DNA from: Ilyomonas sp965199845
GTDB taxonomy: Bacteria > Bacteroidota > Bacteroidia > Chitinophagales > Chitinophagaceae
Direction of reading: 5' to 3'
NCBI GenBank assembly: GCA_965199845.1
Contig: CBDATZ010000054.1
Coordinates: forward strand, 310,001 to 374,000
DNA: 64,000 bases
Under the pieces are notes generated by a model, which searched no databases, was not told where the DNA came from, and saw nothing but the letters and a program-made list of their open reading frames with translations. Positions 33,130-42,435 of the stretch are shown one piece after another. Position 1 is the stretch's first letter; every line of letters starts with the position of its first letter. A program made the translations under genes and the position numbers.

Positions 33130-36100
33130 TTATTTTTTAATTAGACTGATTTTTACCGGAGTATCGTTAATTTCAATTTCAGTTCCTTGTTTCGGTAAGG
33201 GCACCCAATTGATTGAATCGGCTAAAATTTCGGCGCAAATATAGTTTTTAAATTGATTGATTGATTTTCTTAACTTTTCGTTGTTTTCTATTTCCACTTC
33301 TATCCGGTCGGTTACGTAAAAGTCATTTTCTTTCCGAAGGTTCTGCACACGATTAATGAACTCGCGGGCGTCGCCTTCCTGTTTCAACTCTTCGGTTAAT
33401 TCAATATCCAGGGCTACTGTTAGCAAACCTTTACCGGCGACACTCCAACCCGGAATATCTTCTGCAATAACTTCGACTTCCGAATGCAGAATAGCGTACG
33501 TTTGTCCGTTAACATGAATAGAAAGCTGACCGTTTTTTTCAAGTTCAGAAATTTCTTTCTGGCTTAATGTGGTTACAACCAAAGCGGCGCCTTTCATATT
33601 TGCACCGAGCTTCGCGCCCAGTTTTTTAAAATTCGGCTTTACCGTTTTGTGAACCAACCCTTCGGTATCTGTAATGTATTCTACTTGTTTAATGTTCACT
33701 TCCGATTTTATTAAATCCTCTACTTTCTGCAACTGGTGCTTCATATCAGCATTCAGAATCGGAACCAGGATTTTTTGCAACGGCTGGCGTACTTTAATAT
33801 TTACTTTTTTGCGCAGCGATAATACAAGCGAGCAAATGTCTTGCGCCAGTTGCATTCTTTCTTCCAGACTATTATCTATTACAGAAGAATCGGCTACAGG
33901 AAAATTGGTATGATGAACAGAAGCGAAACTTTCTTTGCCGGTTACTTCATTCAGTTGATTATAAACAGCATCACTAAAAAACGGAGAAATCGGTGCAATC
34001 AGTTTAGTAAGCGTTACCAAACATTCATACAAAGTTTGATACGCGCAGATTTTATCATGCTCATATTCGCCTTTCCAGAAACGGCGACGGCACAAGCGAA
34101 CATACCAATTGCTCAATTGCTCATCTACAAATTGCTCGATGGCGCGACCGGCAATCGTTGGCTCATAATCGTTCATTGCGTTGGTTACTTTTTGCACCAG
34201 AGTATTAAGAGCAGAAAGAATCCAGCGGTCTATTTCCGGCCGTTTGTTCCTTTCAATATATTTTTCCGAGAAAGTAAAGCCATCCACATTGGCATACAAA
34301 GCAAAGAACTGGTAGATATTATATAGTGTTCCGAAGAACTTGCGCTGCACTTCCTGGATGCCCGACAAATCAAATTTCAGGTTATCCCACGGCGATGCAT
34401 TTGTGATGAGATACCATCTTGTGGCATCTGCGCCAAACGTATTGATGGTATCAAACGGGTTGACAACATTGCCAAGACGTTTGCTCATCTTGTTGCCGTT
34501 TTTATCCAGCACCAAACCATTTGATACAACGGTTTTATAGGCAACGCTATCGAAAAGCATAACGGCTAAAGCATGTAATGTGTAAAACCAGCCGCGTGTC
34601 TGGTCAACGCCTTCGGCGATAAAATCAGCCGGAAATGCTTTTCTGCTATCAATTAAATCTTTGTTCTCAAACGGATAATGCAACTGCGCGTAAGGCATCG
34701 CGCCGCTATCAAACCAAACATCAATTAGATCGGGCACGCGTTTCATCGGTTTCCCTGAAGGAGCAACTAACGTGATTTCGTCAATAAACGGTTTATGTAA
34801 ATCTAAACTTCCAGCTTTCAGCTTTGAACTTTGAACCAAACCTAATTTTTCATCTGCTTTTGCCGCTTCATTCTTTAATTCTTCAATACTTCCAATGCAG
34901 GTTTCCTCGGTTGCATCTTCGGTTCTCCAAACCGGCAACGGCGTTCCCCAAAAGCGGCTGCGACTCAAATTCCAGTCAACCATATTTTCCAGCCAGTTAC
35001 CAAAACGACCTTCGCCGGTACTTTTTGGTTTCCATTTAATGGTTTTGTTCAGTTCTACCATTCGCTCTTTGCAGGCGGTAGTTTTTATAAACCAGGCATC
35101 AAGCGGATAATATAAAACCGGTTTGTCTGTACGCCAGCAATGCGGGTAACTGTGCTCGTATTTTTCAACTTTAAAAGCGCGGTTTTCCAGCTTTAACTTT
35201 ACAGAAATGTCAACGTTTACATCAACATAGTTTGGTTCGTTCTTATAATCTTTTACATAACGATTACTGAATTCGCCCAAACCTTCTACAAATTTTCCCT
35301 GGCGATCAACCATAGTTAAAATACCGATGTTGTATTTTTTTCCAACTCTAAAATCATCCGCACCAAATGCCGGCGCCGTGTGCACAATACCGGTTCCATC
35401 TTCTGTAGTTACAAAGTCGCCAAGGATAATGCGGAACGGATCGCCACCGCTCCGCTCGGGTGCGTTGGCTTCATAAGGCATTAATTGTTCGTAGCGACAT
35501 TCTTCGATTTCCAAACCTGTAAATTCAGCTAATATTTGCCAGGGTAAAACTTTTGCTTTCTCGTTGTAATTTTCAAAACCCGTGTTTTCGTTTTCGGGTT
35601 TGAAATATTTACCCAGCAAGGCTTTGGCTAATATCACATTTACCGGAAGATGAGTATATGGATTGAACGTTTTTACCAATACATAATCTATATTGGCGCC
35701 AACCGTCAAACCCAAATTAGAAGGCAACGTCCACGGCGTTGTCGTCCACGCAAGGAAGAATATTTCGGATGAAAAACTTTCGTCTATTGCATCAAACAGG
35801 AATTCTGATTTTTCGTTTTGAATTGCCTTAAACATGGCTACGCAGCTTGTATCTTTTACATCGCGGTAACAGCCCGGCTGGTTCAGTTCGTGCGAACTTA
35901 AACCGGTACCGGCAGCCGGAGAATACGGTTGAATGCTCACGCTTTCGTACAACAATCCTTTTTTGTACAACTCTTTTAGCAGCCACCAAAGCGTTTCGAT
36001 ATATTCATTTGTAAATGTGATATACGGATTGTTCAAATCAACCCAATAACCCATTTTGGTGGTAATATCGTCCCATTCTTTTTTATAACGCAAAACGGCT

Positions 36101-36471
36101 TCGCGACATTTGGCGTTGTATTCTTCAACCGATATTTTTTTACCAATATCTTCCTTTGTAATTCCTAATTCTTTTTCTACACCCAATTCTACCGGCAAAC
36201 CATGCGTATCCCAGCCGCCTTTTCGTTTTACCTGGAAGCCTTGCATGGTTTTATAGCGACAAACCAAATCTTTCAGCGTACGGGAAATTACATGGTGAAT
36301 ACCGGGCATACCATTGGCGCTCGGCGGACCTTCGTAAAATACAAATGGCTCTGCGCCATCGCGAAGCGAAACGCTTTGCTCAAAAGCATTTTCGCTTTTC
36401 CATTTAGCTAATATTTCCTGTTCTATAGCTGGCAAATTCAGTCCTGAAAATTCTTTATATTTTACATTCAT
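33130..36471 (-). CDS. ileS: Isoleucyl-tRNA synthetase, type 2 (IleRS2)
   Basis: Charges tRNA-Ile and edits Val-tRNA(Ile). The 1113-residue enzyme has type-2 (eukaryote-like) features: EGPPSANG opening, KRKGGWDTHGLPVE, a CP1 editing domain, GWFYTLHALAVMLFD, KMSKR in NKMSKRLGN, and a long C-terminal extension rather than the IleRS1 zinc domain. The first signature, normally HxGH, reads G57-I-H-H60 (36292-36303). It appears to be the only ileS in the window. DksA-like gene follows at 7 bp. Type 2 enzymes are known for mupirocin resistance. Confidence 0.96.
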   Translation of the reverse strand: MNVKYKEFSGLNLPAIEQEILAKWKSENAFEQSVSLRDGAEPFVFYEGPPSANGMPGIHHVISRTLKDLVCRYKTMQGFQVKRKGGWDTHGLPVELGVEKELGITKEDIGKKISVEEYNAKCREAVLRYKKEWDDITTKMGYWVDLNNPYITFTNEYIETLWWLLKELYKKGLLYESVSIQPYSPAAGTGLSSHELNQPGCYRDVKDTSCVAMFKAIQNEKSEFLFDAIDESFSSEIFFLAWTTTPWTLPSNLGLTVGANIDYVLVKTFNPYTHLPVNVILAKALLGKYFKPENENTGFENYNEKAKVLPWQILAEFTGLEIEECRYEQLMPYEANAPERSGGDPFRIILGDFVTTEDGTGIVHTAPAFGADDFRVGKKYNIGILTMVDRQGKFVEGLGEFSNRYVKDYKNEPNYVDVNVDISVKLKLENRAFKVEKYEHSYPHCWRTDKPVLYYPLDAWFIKTTACKERMVELNKTIKWKPKSTGEGRFGNWLENMVDWNLSRSRFWGTPLPVWRTEDATEETCIGSIEELKNEAAKADEKLGLVQSSKLKAGSLDLHKPFIDEITLVAPSGKPMKRVPDLIDVWFDSGAMPYAQLHYPFENKDLIDSRKAFPADFIAEGVDQTRGWFYTLHALAVMLFDSVAYKTVVSNGLVLDKNGNKMSKRLGNVVNPFDTINTFGADATRWYLITNASPWDNLKFDLSGIQEVQRKFFGTLYNIYQFFALYANVDGFTFSEKYIERNKRPEIDRWILSALNTLVQKVTNAMNDYEPTIAGRAIEQFVDEQLSNWYVRLCRRRFWKGEYEHDKICAYQTLYECLVTLTKLIAPISPFFSDAVYNQLNEVTGKESFASVHHTNFPVADSSVIDNSLEERMQLAQDICSLVLSLRKKVNIKVRQPLQKILVPILNADMKHQLQKVEDLIKSEVNIKQVEYITDTEGLVHKTVKPNFKKLGAKLGANMKGAALVVTTLSQKEISELEKNGQLSIHVNGQTYAILHSEVEVIAEDIPGWSVAGKGLLTVALDIELTEELKQEGDAREFINRVQNLRKENDFYVTDRIEVEIENNEKLRKSINQFKNYICAEILADSINWVPLPKQGTEIEINDTPVKISLIKK

Positions 36472-36505
36472 ATATAAATTATAAATGTGCTATTGTAAAA
36501 GCCTG

Positions 36506-36513
36506 CAAAGGTA
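36506..36513 (-). promoter_or_regulatory. Putative -7 box of ileS
   Basis: Minus-strand TACCTTTG followed by CAGGC. Transcription would start near 36499, about 28 nt before the ATG. Confidence 0.55.
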
Positions 36514-36666
36514 AACAAATTCGGGCTGTTAATTAAAAGGTCTGCAGCCGGTTCTCAACCCAACAAAAGCATAAACTTCGGAGCCAAAGGCAAATTTTCC
36601 GGTTATTTCAAATTTGGTAAATCAGAAAAAAATATAAAACACCACGTTTTCTCAGCCAATTTATTT

Positions 36667-36674
36667 TACATTTG
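36667..36674 (+). promoter_or_regulatory. Putative -7 box of tRNA-His
   Basis: TACATTTG followed by CAGCCCC, 13 nt before the tRNA. A GTTTT at 36646-36650 could serve as the -33 element. Confidence 0.55.
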
Positions 36675-36687
36675 CAGCCCCTTACAC

Positions 36688-36762
<75 letters not shown>

Positions 36763-36772
36763 CTAAACGGAC

Positions 36773-36803
36773 AAGCCTTGTAAATGAGATTTTTGCAAGG
36801 CTT
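36773..36803 (+). terminator. Terminator of tRNA-His
   Basis: 8-bp stem (AAGCCTTG with CAAGGCTT) and 15-nt loop followed by a T-run, 10 nt past the tRNA end. Confidence 0.8.
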
Positions 36804-36821
36804 TTTTTATTGAATTTTTTT

Positions 36822-37373
36822 ATGACAATTTCCACTTTGCTTTATTTACTTCCCTTTGTATCGGCTTGTTTAGGCTGGATAATAGCCAACATTTCAGTTT
36901 CCATATACATATCAGCTTTTTTAAAAAGAAAGCAGCCAATCGGCAATATGATTGGTGATTATGCAGAAAAACAAATTTCGTTAGATGCTATTGAGCAAAA
37001 GCTGGTTTCGCCCGAAAACATAGAAAAAATTTTGCCTTTTGCCAATGAACATATTGAGCAGTTTTTGCGGGTAAAATTACCGGCTGCCATGCCGATGCTG
37101 GCTATGTTTATCAGCGATAAACTGGTAGCTGATATGAAAGGCATTTTTATGAATGAATTAAAAAACCTGTTTCCCGCTTTAATTCTTCAATACACAGGCA
37201 ACATAAAAAAAGACCTCAACATCAGCAAACTGGTTTCTGCAAGGCTACATGCGGTTTCCGACCACACTCTCAAATCGTTTATGAGGAAACAATTTCGTAT
37301 TGTTGAAATTGCCTGTGCCACAACCGGATTTTTATGCGGCGGCTTATACATTTTTTTAACATGGATTGCCTAA
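36822..37373 (+). CDS. DUF445-like membrane protein
   Basis: 183 residues from the ATG at 36822; the longer frame starts inside the tRNA and is an artefact. An N-terminal membrane helix (about residues 5-28) and a C-terminal one (about 160-182, with CGGLYIFLTW) bracket a helical cytoplasmic or periplasmic domain containing IGNMIGDYAEKQIS and EHIEQFLRVKLPAAMPML, as in DUF445 proteins. Function unknown. The start follows the tRNA terminator by 18 bp, so its promoter is unclear; read-through is possible. Confidence 0.7.
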   Translation: MTISTLLYLLPFVSACLGWIIANISVSIYISAFLKRKQPIGNMIGDYAEKQISLDAIEQKLVSPENIEKILPFANEHIEQFLRVKLPAAMPMLAMFISDKLVADMKGIFMNELKNLFPALILQYTGNIKKDLNISKLVSARLHAVSDHTLKSFMRKQFRIVEIACATTGFLCGGLYIFLTWIA

Positions 37374-37537
37374 AGCAAAGGCTTTATAGCCGATAATTTT
37401 TACTTCGCCGCCGGCTTTATCAGATATTTGTAAGCACACCAATTTGTTGCACACTACTTGTTTATAAGTATGCGTCAAGTATGTACTATCTCATTTCACT
37501 TCTTTTAAGAAAGCCTTCAAGGTATAACACAAGCAAT

Positions 37538-40144
37538 ATGAAGCAAGGAATTTTATTCATTCTAACAGTACTCCTGTTTTTATCTCACGCCTATGCCCAG
37601 CAACCGCCGGGCGGAGCTGGCGGGCAAATGAACAAAGGCGCTTTCGGAGCTGCCAGAAATGGTCATTTCTACGGAAAAATCGTAGATACCAAAACAAATA
37701 AAGGTCTCAATGGTGCTACGGTTCAGATCATAACGTCAACAAAAGACACTTCGGGCAATGCGCGTGATTTACCTGTAGCAACTGGTTTTACTGAAGCCAA
37801 CGGCGATTTTGATTTTGAAAATGTAGCGGTGAAAGGAAAACTTACGTTGCGTGTTACCAACATTGGTTATAAAGATGTTTCGCAGCCGATAAATTTCGAT
37901 CCGGGCAGTTCAGACAAAGATTTAGGTAATGTGAAACTGGAACAATCGGAAACGACGTTGAGCGGCGTAACAGTAACCTCTACAGCGAAACCATTTTTTG
38001 AAATGGGTGTGGACAGGAAGATATTTAATGTAGATAAAAATATTGTTACCACCGGGCAAACGGCTACCGAAGTAATGAAGCAAATTCCTTCGCTGAATGT
38101 AGATGTGGATGGAAATGTAACGCTTCGTAATGCAGCGCCAACCATTTTTATTGATGGCAGACCAACCACTTTAACACTCGACCAGATTCCGGCTGATATT
38201 ATTGACAAAGTAGAATTGGTGACCAATCCATCTGCAAAATACGATGCCAGTGGTGGTAATGCGGGAATCTTAAATATTGTATTGAAGAAAAATAAAAAAA
38301 CGGGTTATAATGGAAATATTCGCGCCGGTGTAGATTCGAGAGGCAGAGTAAATGGTGGTCTTGATTTGAGTTTACGGCAAAACAAATTCAACTATTCCGT
38401 AAATGCGAACGTAAACCAGCGCAAATCAAAATACACCAATGTCATTGACAGGAACAATCTGACAGATGACATGAGTCAGATTCATCAATTTACAAATGGC
38501 ACAAGTCCGGGAACTTTCGCGTTTTTCCGTGGCGGTATTGATTTCTTCGCCGATAACCGGAACACATTCAGCGCATCAGCCAACTTTGTACGCGGAAGTT
38601 TTAACTCGTTCGAAGACCAAACCATAGACAGCAGCATTACAGGTTCGTTATTAACGCAAAGTTTAAGAAGCGCAGATACCAGGCGCAATTTCCACAACTT
38701 TGGCGGACAGTTTAGTTACAAGCACAATTTTGCTAAAGATGGTCATGATATAACAGCCGACTTTAATTATAATTCCAGCAAGAACGAAAATGATGGTGCT
38801 TACGAAACCAATTATTATTCGCCTACCGGAGCTATAAAATACATACCCTATTTGCAGAAAATAGATGGCGGCGGTTATAACCGGTTTACAACTATACAAA
38901 CAGATTACGAAAACCCGATTACCAGCAAAATAAAAATAGAAGCTGGTGCACGTGCAGCTATCCGTAATTTTTTGAACGATAACCTGCAATATATTTCTGA
39001 TAATAAAGATTCTGCTTATACTTTATTACCGAATATTAGTAGTCAATATAAATTTACCGACCAGGTTTATGCGGCTTACGGAACTTTTAGCGTAAAAGGT
39101 AAAAAATGGAATTACCAGGTTGGTTTACGCGCAGAAAATTCAAATTATAACGGAACGCTGTTAGGTAAAGATTCTTCCTTCAAAATAAAATATCCGATTA
39201 GCTTATTCCCAAGCGCCTTTGTTACGTACCAGATAGATGACAAACAGGATTTCCAGGCGAATTTTTCGCGTCGTATTAATCGCCCTAATTTCTGGCAATT
39301 ATTACCATTTATAGACAATACAGATCCACTGAATTTATCTATCGGAAATCCCGGTTTACGGCCGGAATTTGTAAATTCATTTGAAGTGAATTACAGCAAT
39401 GTTTATACAAAAGGTGCAAACCTGTTAATTTCTGCCTATTATAAACATAATACCGACCTGATAACCAGCAATTTTTACAGAGATGTTAATCCGGATAAAA
39501 CAATCAATAAGGCTGATAGTGTGAATTTCTTCTCGTATATAAATGCACAAAGCAGTAATACATTTGGTCTTGAATTGACCAACCGGATTACCATCGCGAA
39601 ATTCTGGGATATGACTGCCAATTATAATTTGTTTAATACTAAAATCAACGGTGGCAGCGATCAGGGCAATATTTCGCAGCAACGCTGGAGCTATTTTGCC
39701 AAGCTGAATAACAATTTTAAATTTAACCACGGTTATTCAATACAATTGTCGGGCGATTATCAATCAAAAACTATATTGCCGGCCAGTTCAGGCAGCGCCC
39801 GTAACAGCGGCGGCGGCGGTGGTTTCGGACCTCCGCCAAGCACATCGGCACAAGGTTATATTTACCCGAGATATAGTTTTGATGCCGCCATTCGCAAAGA
39901 ATGGACATTGAAAGGTGGAAACGCATTGTCTGCTACATTGGGAATTAACGACTTTGCACGTACACAGCTTTACAAAACGTATTCGGTAACAGAAAGTTTT
40001 ACCCAGATTTCCAAACGCCGCAGAGATCCGCAGGTGGTTCGTATAAATATCAATTATCGTTTTGGTAAGTTCGATGCGAATCTATTTAAGCGTAAGAGCA
40101 CGAAGGGTGATGCTTCCGGAACAGATATGGTGAACCCGGGATAA
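37538..40144 (+). CDS. Outer-membrane beta-barrel receptor (TonB-dependent receptor family)
   Basis: 868-residue outer-membrane protein, from the ATG at 37538 with signal peptide (to AYAQ). A carboxypeptidase-regulatory-like domain follows (about 35-130: GKIVDTKTNKGLNGATV), then a plug (about 150-260: EVMKQIPSLNVDVDGNVTLRNAAPTIFIDG and NPSAKYDASGGNAGILNIVLKK), then a long barrel ending in NINYRFGKF. A Gly-rich loop (SARNSGGGGGFGPPP) lies near 770. There is no adjacent SusD, so it is not a polysaccharide-utilisation pair. Ligand unknown. A paralogue lies at 52617-55118. Confidence 0.9.
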   Translation: MKQGILFILTVLLFLSHAYAQQPPGGAGGQMNKGAFGAARNGHFYGKIVDTKTNKGLNGATVQIITSTKDTSGNARDLPVATGFTEANGDFDFENVAVKGKLTLRVTNIGYKDVSQPINFDPGSSDKDLGNVKLEQSETTLSGVTVTSTAKPFFEMGVDRKIFNVDKNIVTTGQTATEVMKQIPSLNVDVDGNVTLRNAAPTIFIDGRPTTLTLDQIPADIIDKVELVTNPSAKYDASGGNAGILNIVLKKNKKTGYNGNIRAGVDSRGRVNGGLDLSLRQNKFNYSVNANVNQRKSKYTNVIDRNNLTDDMSQIHQFTNGTSPGTFAFFRGGIDFFADNRNTFSASANFVRGSFNSFEDQTIDSSITGSLLTQSLRSADTRRNFHNFGGQFSYKHNFAKDGHDITADFNYNSSKNENDGAYETNYYSPTGAIKYIPYLQKIDGGGYNRFTTIQTDYENPITSKIKIEAGARAAIRNFLNDNLQYISDNKDSAYTLLPNISSQYKFTDQVYAAYGTFSVKGKKWNYQVGLRAENSNYNGTLLGKDSSFKIKYPISLFPSAFVTYQIDDKQDFQANFSRRINRPNFWQLLPFIDNTDPLNLSIGNPGLRPEFVNSFEVNYSNVYTKGANLLISAYYKHNTDLITSNFYRDVNPDKTINKADSVNFFSYINAQSSNTFGLELTNRITIAKFWDMTANYNLFNTKINGGSDQGNISQQRWSYFAKLNNNFKFNHGYSIQLSGDYQSKTILPASSGSARNSGGGGGFGPPPSTSAQGYIYPRYSFDAAIRKEWTLKGGNALSATLGINDFARTQLYKTYSVTESFTQISKRRRDPQVVRININYRFGKFDANLFKRKSTKGDASGTDMVNPG

Positions 40145-40156
40145 TTTTTTGTTTTG

Positions 40157-40276
40157 CCACGAAGGCGCAAAGACACAAAGGTTTATGTAAGAATAAAAAA
40201 GGTTCTGTACTTTAAAATAGTACGGAACCTTTTTCTTTTGAAATTATTGTTCGGGCTTTGCGTCTTCGTCACAAAC
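40157..40276. repeat. Inverted pair of CACGAAGGCGCAAAG-type repeat words
   Basis: The word at 40157-40180 (CCACGAAGGCGCAAAGACAC...) recurs inverted at 40253-40276 with a core of GACGAAGACGCAAAG. The pair encloses the terminator hairpin. Closely similar words are widespread intergenic repeats in many bacteria; a degenerate copy may lie near 22112. Confidence 0.6.
40196..40235. terminator. Bidirectional terminator between the receptor and a secreted-protein gene
   Basis: 15-bp stem with one wobble (40196-40210 with 40220-40234) with A-run left and T-run right. Confidence 0.8.
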
Positions 40277-40277
40277 A

Positions 40278-40910
40278 CTACTTCAAAAAACCAAAATCTA
40301 CAATACGGCGCAGGTATTTTTTATCCTGAATTACCCAGGTTACTTCATAACTGCCAAGATCATCTCGGTTGAGCATATAAATATAAACCCGCCTTTTATC
40401 TGCGCTTTGATACACACCGGCAAATGTTTTTAGCTTATCGCCATCTGTATAAGTAAACGCAGGATTGTACAAATCAAAATAAGCCGTTGCAGGAATGGCA
40501 ATGCTGTCGTTATCAATTGTAACCTGAACGTTTGCAATGTTATGTTTGGGCACTTCAGTATATCGGCCATAATAACCTTTATTGTCAATCTTAATCAGGT
40601 ATTTATCCGAGTACGTCAGCTTGTGTTTCGATGCATCAAAATTGCCGGCTGTAATGGTTACATTGATGCCACTACCTTCAAAATGAATATTGTTCCGGCT
40701 GTATTGTGTAACCGGCACAGAAAGCAAAGTCAATTTACTAATACTTTCATCAATGCCCGACATCGTAAAAGTAGCGGCATCGCTGCGCACATCTTTTTCC
40801 ATTACCTTTTTAAAGTTGTCTTTTTTACTGCGTAAATCAGGCGCATCGTCGTCCTGCGCCATGGTATGAAAAAAAGATAAAACTGAAATAAGAACCAATA
40901 ATCTGCGCAT
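40278..40910 (-). CDS. Secreted protein of unknown function
   Basis: 210 residues with a signal peptide (MRRLLVLISVLSFFHTMAQ). The rest looks like one beta-rich domain with repeated hydrophobic strands (KLTLLSVPVTQY, INVTITAGNFDASKHKLTY, VQVTIDNDSIAI). There are no cysteines after the signal and no recognisable catalytic motif. I do not recognise the family. Expected to be periplasmic. It converges with the receptor gene. Confidence 0.7.
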   Translation of the reverse strand: MRRLLVLISVLSFFHTMAQDDDAPDLRSKKDNFKKVMEKDVRSDAATFTMSGIDESISKLTLLSVPVTQYSRNNIHFEGSGINVTITAGNFDASKHKLTYSDKYLIKIDNKGYYGRYTEVPKHNIANVQVTIDNDSIAIPATAYFDLYNPAFTYTDGDKLKTFAGVYQSADKRRVYIYMLNRDDLGSYEVTWVIQDKKYLRRIVDFGFLK

Positions 40911-41036
40911 ATCAAAAATTGTTTTGCAAAATAATAAAACGATGAAAGTAAGTCAGCTATTTTACAGGTAATCATTTTTGTGTAAAACGTGAAGATGGAT
41001 TTATTTTCACATTTTAAAGCAAATCAGAAACTGCTT

Positions 41037-41091
41037 ACTATTCACGAAATGCCTAATCATGATATATCAGAATAGGAATTTCATGAATAGT
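41037..41091. repeat. Imperfect inverted repeat upstream of pdxH
   Basis: 17-bp arms (41037-41053 and 41075-41091) identical at 15 positions, 21-nt spacer. The right arm ends 18 nt before the pdxH -7 box, so it covers the expected -33 region and could be an operator or an upstream terminator. Confidence 0.5.
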
Positions 41092-41109
41092 AATTGCTAT
41101 TTAGGTTTA

Positions 41110-41117
41110 TATCTTTG
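41110..41117 (+). promoter_or_regulatory. Putative -7 box of pdxH
   Basis: TATCTTTG, matching TAnnTTTG exactly, followed by ATAAGG (no G/C-rich stretch). It lies 52 nt before the ATG. Confidence 0.5.
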
Positions 41118-41169
41118 ATAAGGTGATTGAATTCTGTTTTCACCATATTAAAAACATTTGAAACGAAAA

Positions 41170-41811
41170 ATGAACCAGGAAATAGCAGATTTACGCACCG
41201 ATTACAGACTCAAAACATTGAATGAAGAAGATGTGACAGTGAACGCCACCGAGCAATTTTCCCGATGGTGGCAGGAAGCTGTGGCAAGTCATATTGAAGA
41301 AGTAAACGCGATGACATTAGCGACGATAGCGCCGGATGGAATGCCGTCGGCGCGGATTGTTTTGCTGAAAGGTTATGATGAGCGTGGCTTTGTGTTTTTT
41401 ACCAATTATAACAGTGCAAAAGGAAAGGCATTAGCTGAAAATCCAAAAGCCGCGCTGGTTTTCTTCTGGAAAGAATTGGAACGCCAGGTTCGCATTCAAG
41501 GTTTTGTAGAAAAGACAAGTGAAGAAGACAGTGATAATTATTTTGACAGTCGCCCGGTTGGCAGCCGCATTGGTGCCTGGTCGTCGCCGCAAAGTGAAGT
41601 GATTGAAAGCCGCCATATACTGGAAGATAATGTAGAGAAATATACAAGTGAAATAAAAAGCGGCATTGTACGTCCCAAACATTGGGGCGGTTATCGTGTA
41701 AAGCCTGTTGTCGTTGAGTTTTGGCAAGGCAGAAGCAACCGGCTGCACGATAGAATCGAATACATTTTACAGCCGGATGGCAGTTGGAAAATAGTGCGCT
41801 TAGCACCATAA
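41170..41811 (+). CDS. pdxH: Pyridoxine/pyridoxamine 5'-phosphate oxidase
   Basis: FMN-dependent enzyme forming pyridoxal 5'-phosphate from the amine or alcohol phosphate. From the ATG at 41170 (a TTG lies 12 nt upstream) it is 213 residues, the usual length. Signatures: SARIVLLKGYDERGFVFFTN (FMN and substrate binding), RPVGSRIGAWSSPQSEVI, and the C-terminal RSNRLHDRIEY. Complete. Confidence 0.97.
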   Translation: MNQEIADLRTDYRLKTLNEEDVTVNATEQFSRWWQEAVASHIEEVNAMTLATIAPDGMPSARIVLLKGYDERGFVFFTNYNSAKGKALAENPKAALVFFWKELERQVRIQGFVEKTSEEDSDNYFDSRPVGSRIGAWSSPQSEVIESRHILEDNVEKYTSEIKSGIVRPKHWGGYRVKPVVVEFWQGRSNRLHDRIEYILQPDGSWKIVRLAP

Positions 41812-41867
41812 AACAACAGCCTGCAAGCACTAATTTCTATACTTACAAGCTGGTATTTATAAAGCTA

Positions 41868-41975
41868 TTAATCTTCTTTCGGCGCTACTTTTTTAGTAGC
41901 TTTTGCCGGGCGCGCTTTTCCAAAAGAACCTTTGAAAATCTTGCCTTTTTTTGTTTTTTTATCTCCTCTTCCCAT
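41868..41975 (-). CDS. 30S ribosomal protein Thx
   Basis: 35-codon gene translated by hand: it begins MGRGDKKTKKGKIFKGSFG, continues KARPAKATKKVAPKED and stops at TAA (41868). This matches the short basic ribosomal peptide Thx, which binds in the 30S head in Thermus and is annotated in many Bacteroidetes. The product is over one-third Lys/Arg. It is too short for most gene callers. It lies between pdxH and hup, upstream of neither on the same transcript by obvious signals; the hup terminator (42011-42043) precedes it. Confidence 0.85.
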   Translation of the reverse strand: MGRGDKKTKKGKIFKGSFGKARPAKATKKVAPKED

Positions 41976-42010
41976 AATATAATAATTGAAATTTTTATTA
42001 AAAGTATTTA

Positions 42011-42043
42011 AAAAGCAGAAGACAATTGTTGTCTTCTGCTTTT
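42011..42043 (-). terminator. Terminator of hup
   Basis: Perfect 15-bp stem (42011-42025 with 42029-42043), 3-nt loop. It lies 20 bp after the hup stop codon and also just upstream of the Thx gene. Confidence 0.85.
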
Positions 42044-42062
42044 AAAGATGTAAGGCAAGCTT

Positions 42063-42332
42063 TTAGATTTTTGCAGACAGTTCTTTACCTGCTTTAAAGC
42101 GAGCTACTTTTTTTGCTTTGATTTTAATAGCTTCACCTGTTTGCGGGTTGCGGCCGGTACGTGCCTGGCGCTTAGAAACAGAGAAAGTACCAAAACCTAC
42201 CAGCGTAACTTTATCGCCGCTTTTTAATGTTTTGGCAACGGTTTCTGTAAAAGAATCTAATGCCGCATTTGCCTGAGCTTTAGAGATGCCGGCATCGTCA
42301 GCGAGCTTTGCAACCAATTCAGCTTTGTTCAT
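42063..42332 (-). CDS. hup: HU family DNA-binding protein
   Basis: Nucleoid-associated DNA-bending protein, 89 residues. It starts MNKAELVAKLADDAGISKAQ, has the GFGTFSVSKRQARTGRNPQTGE beta-arm with the intercalating Pro, and ends KVARFKAGKELSAKI. Textbook length and motifs. It has a clear promoter and its own terminator. Confidence 0.98.
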   Translation of the reverse strand: MNKAELVAKLADDAGISKAQANAALDSFTETVAKTLKSGDKVTLVGFGTFSVSKRQARTGRNPQTGEAIKIKAKKVARFKAGKELSAKI

Positions 42333-42366
42333 AGTTGTTATTTTAGATTTATTGATAATGTGGCGG

Positions 42367-42397
42367 CAAATTTATTCGCTTTTATGGAGCAGCAAAA
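42367..42397 (-). promoter_or_regulatory. Promoter of hup
   Basis: On the minus strand: TTTTG (42393-42397), 18-nt spacer, TAAATTTG (42367-42374), then CCGCC. This is the best complete match to the Bacteroidetes -33/-7 pattern in the window. Transcription would start about 28 nt before the ATG. Confidence 0.7.
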
Positions 42398-42435
42398 TAA
42401 ATTTGAGCCAAAACGATTTACAAAAAACCGTGCTG

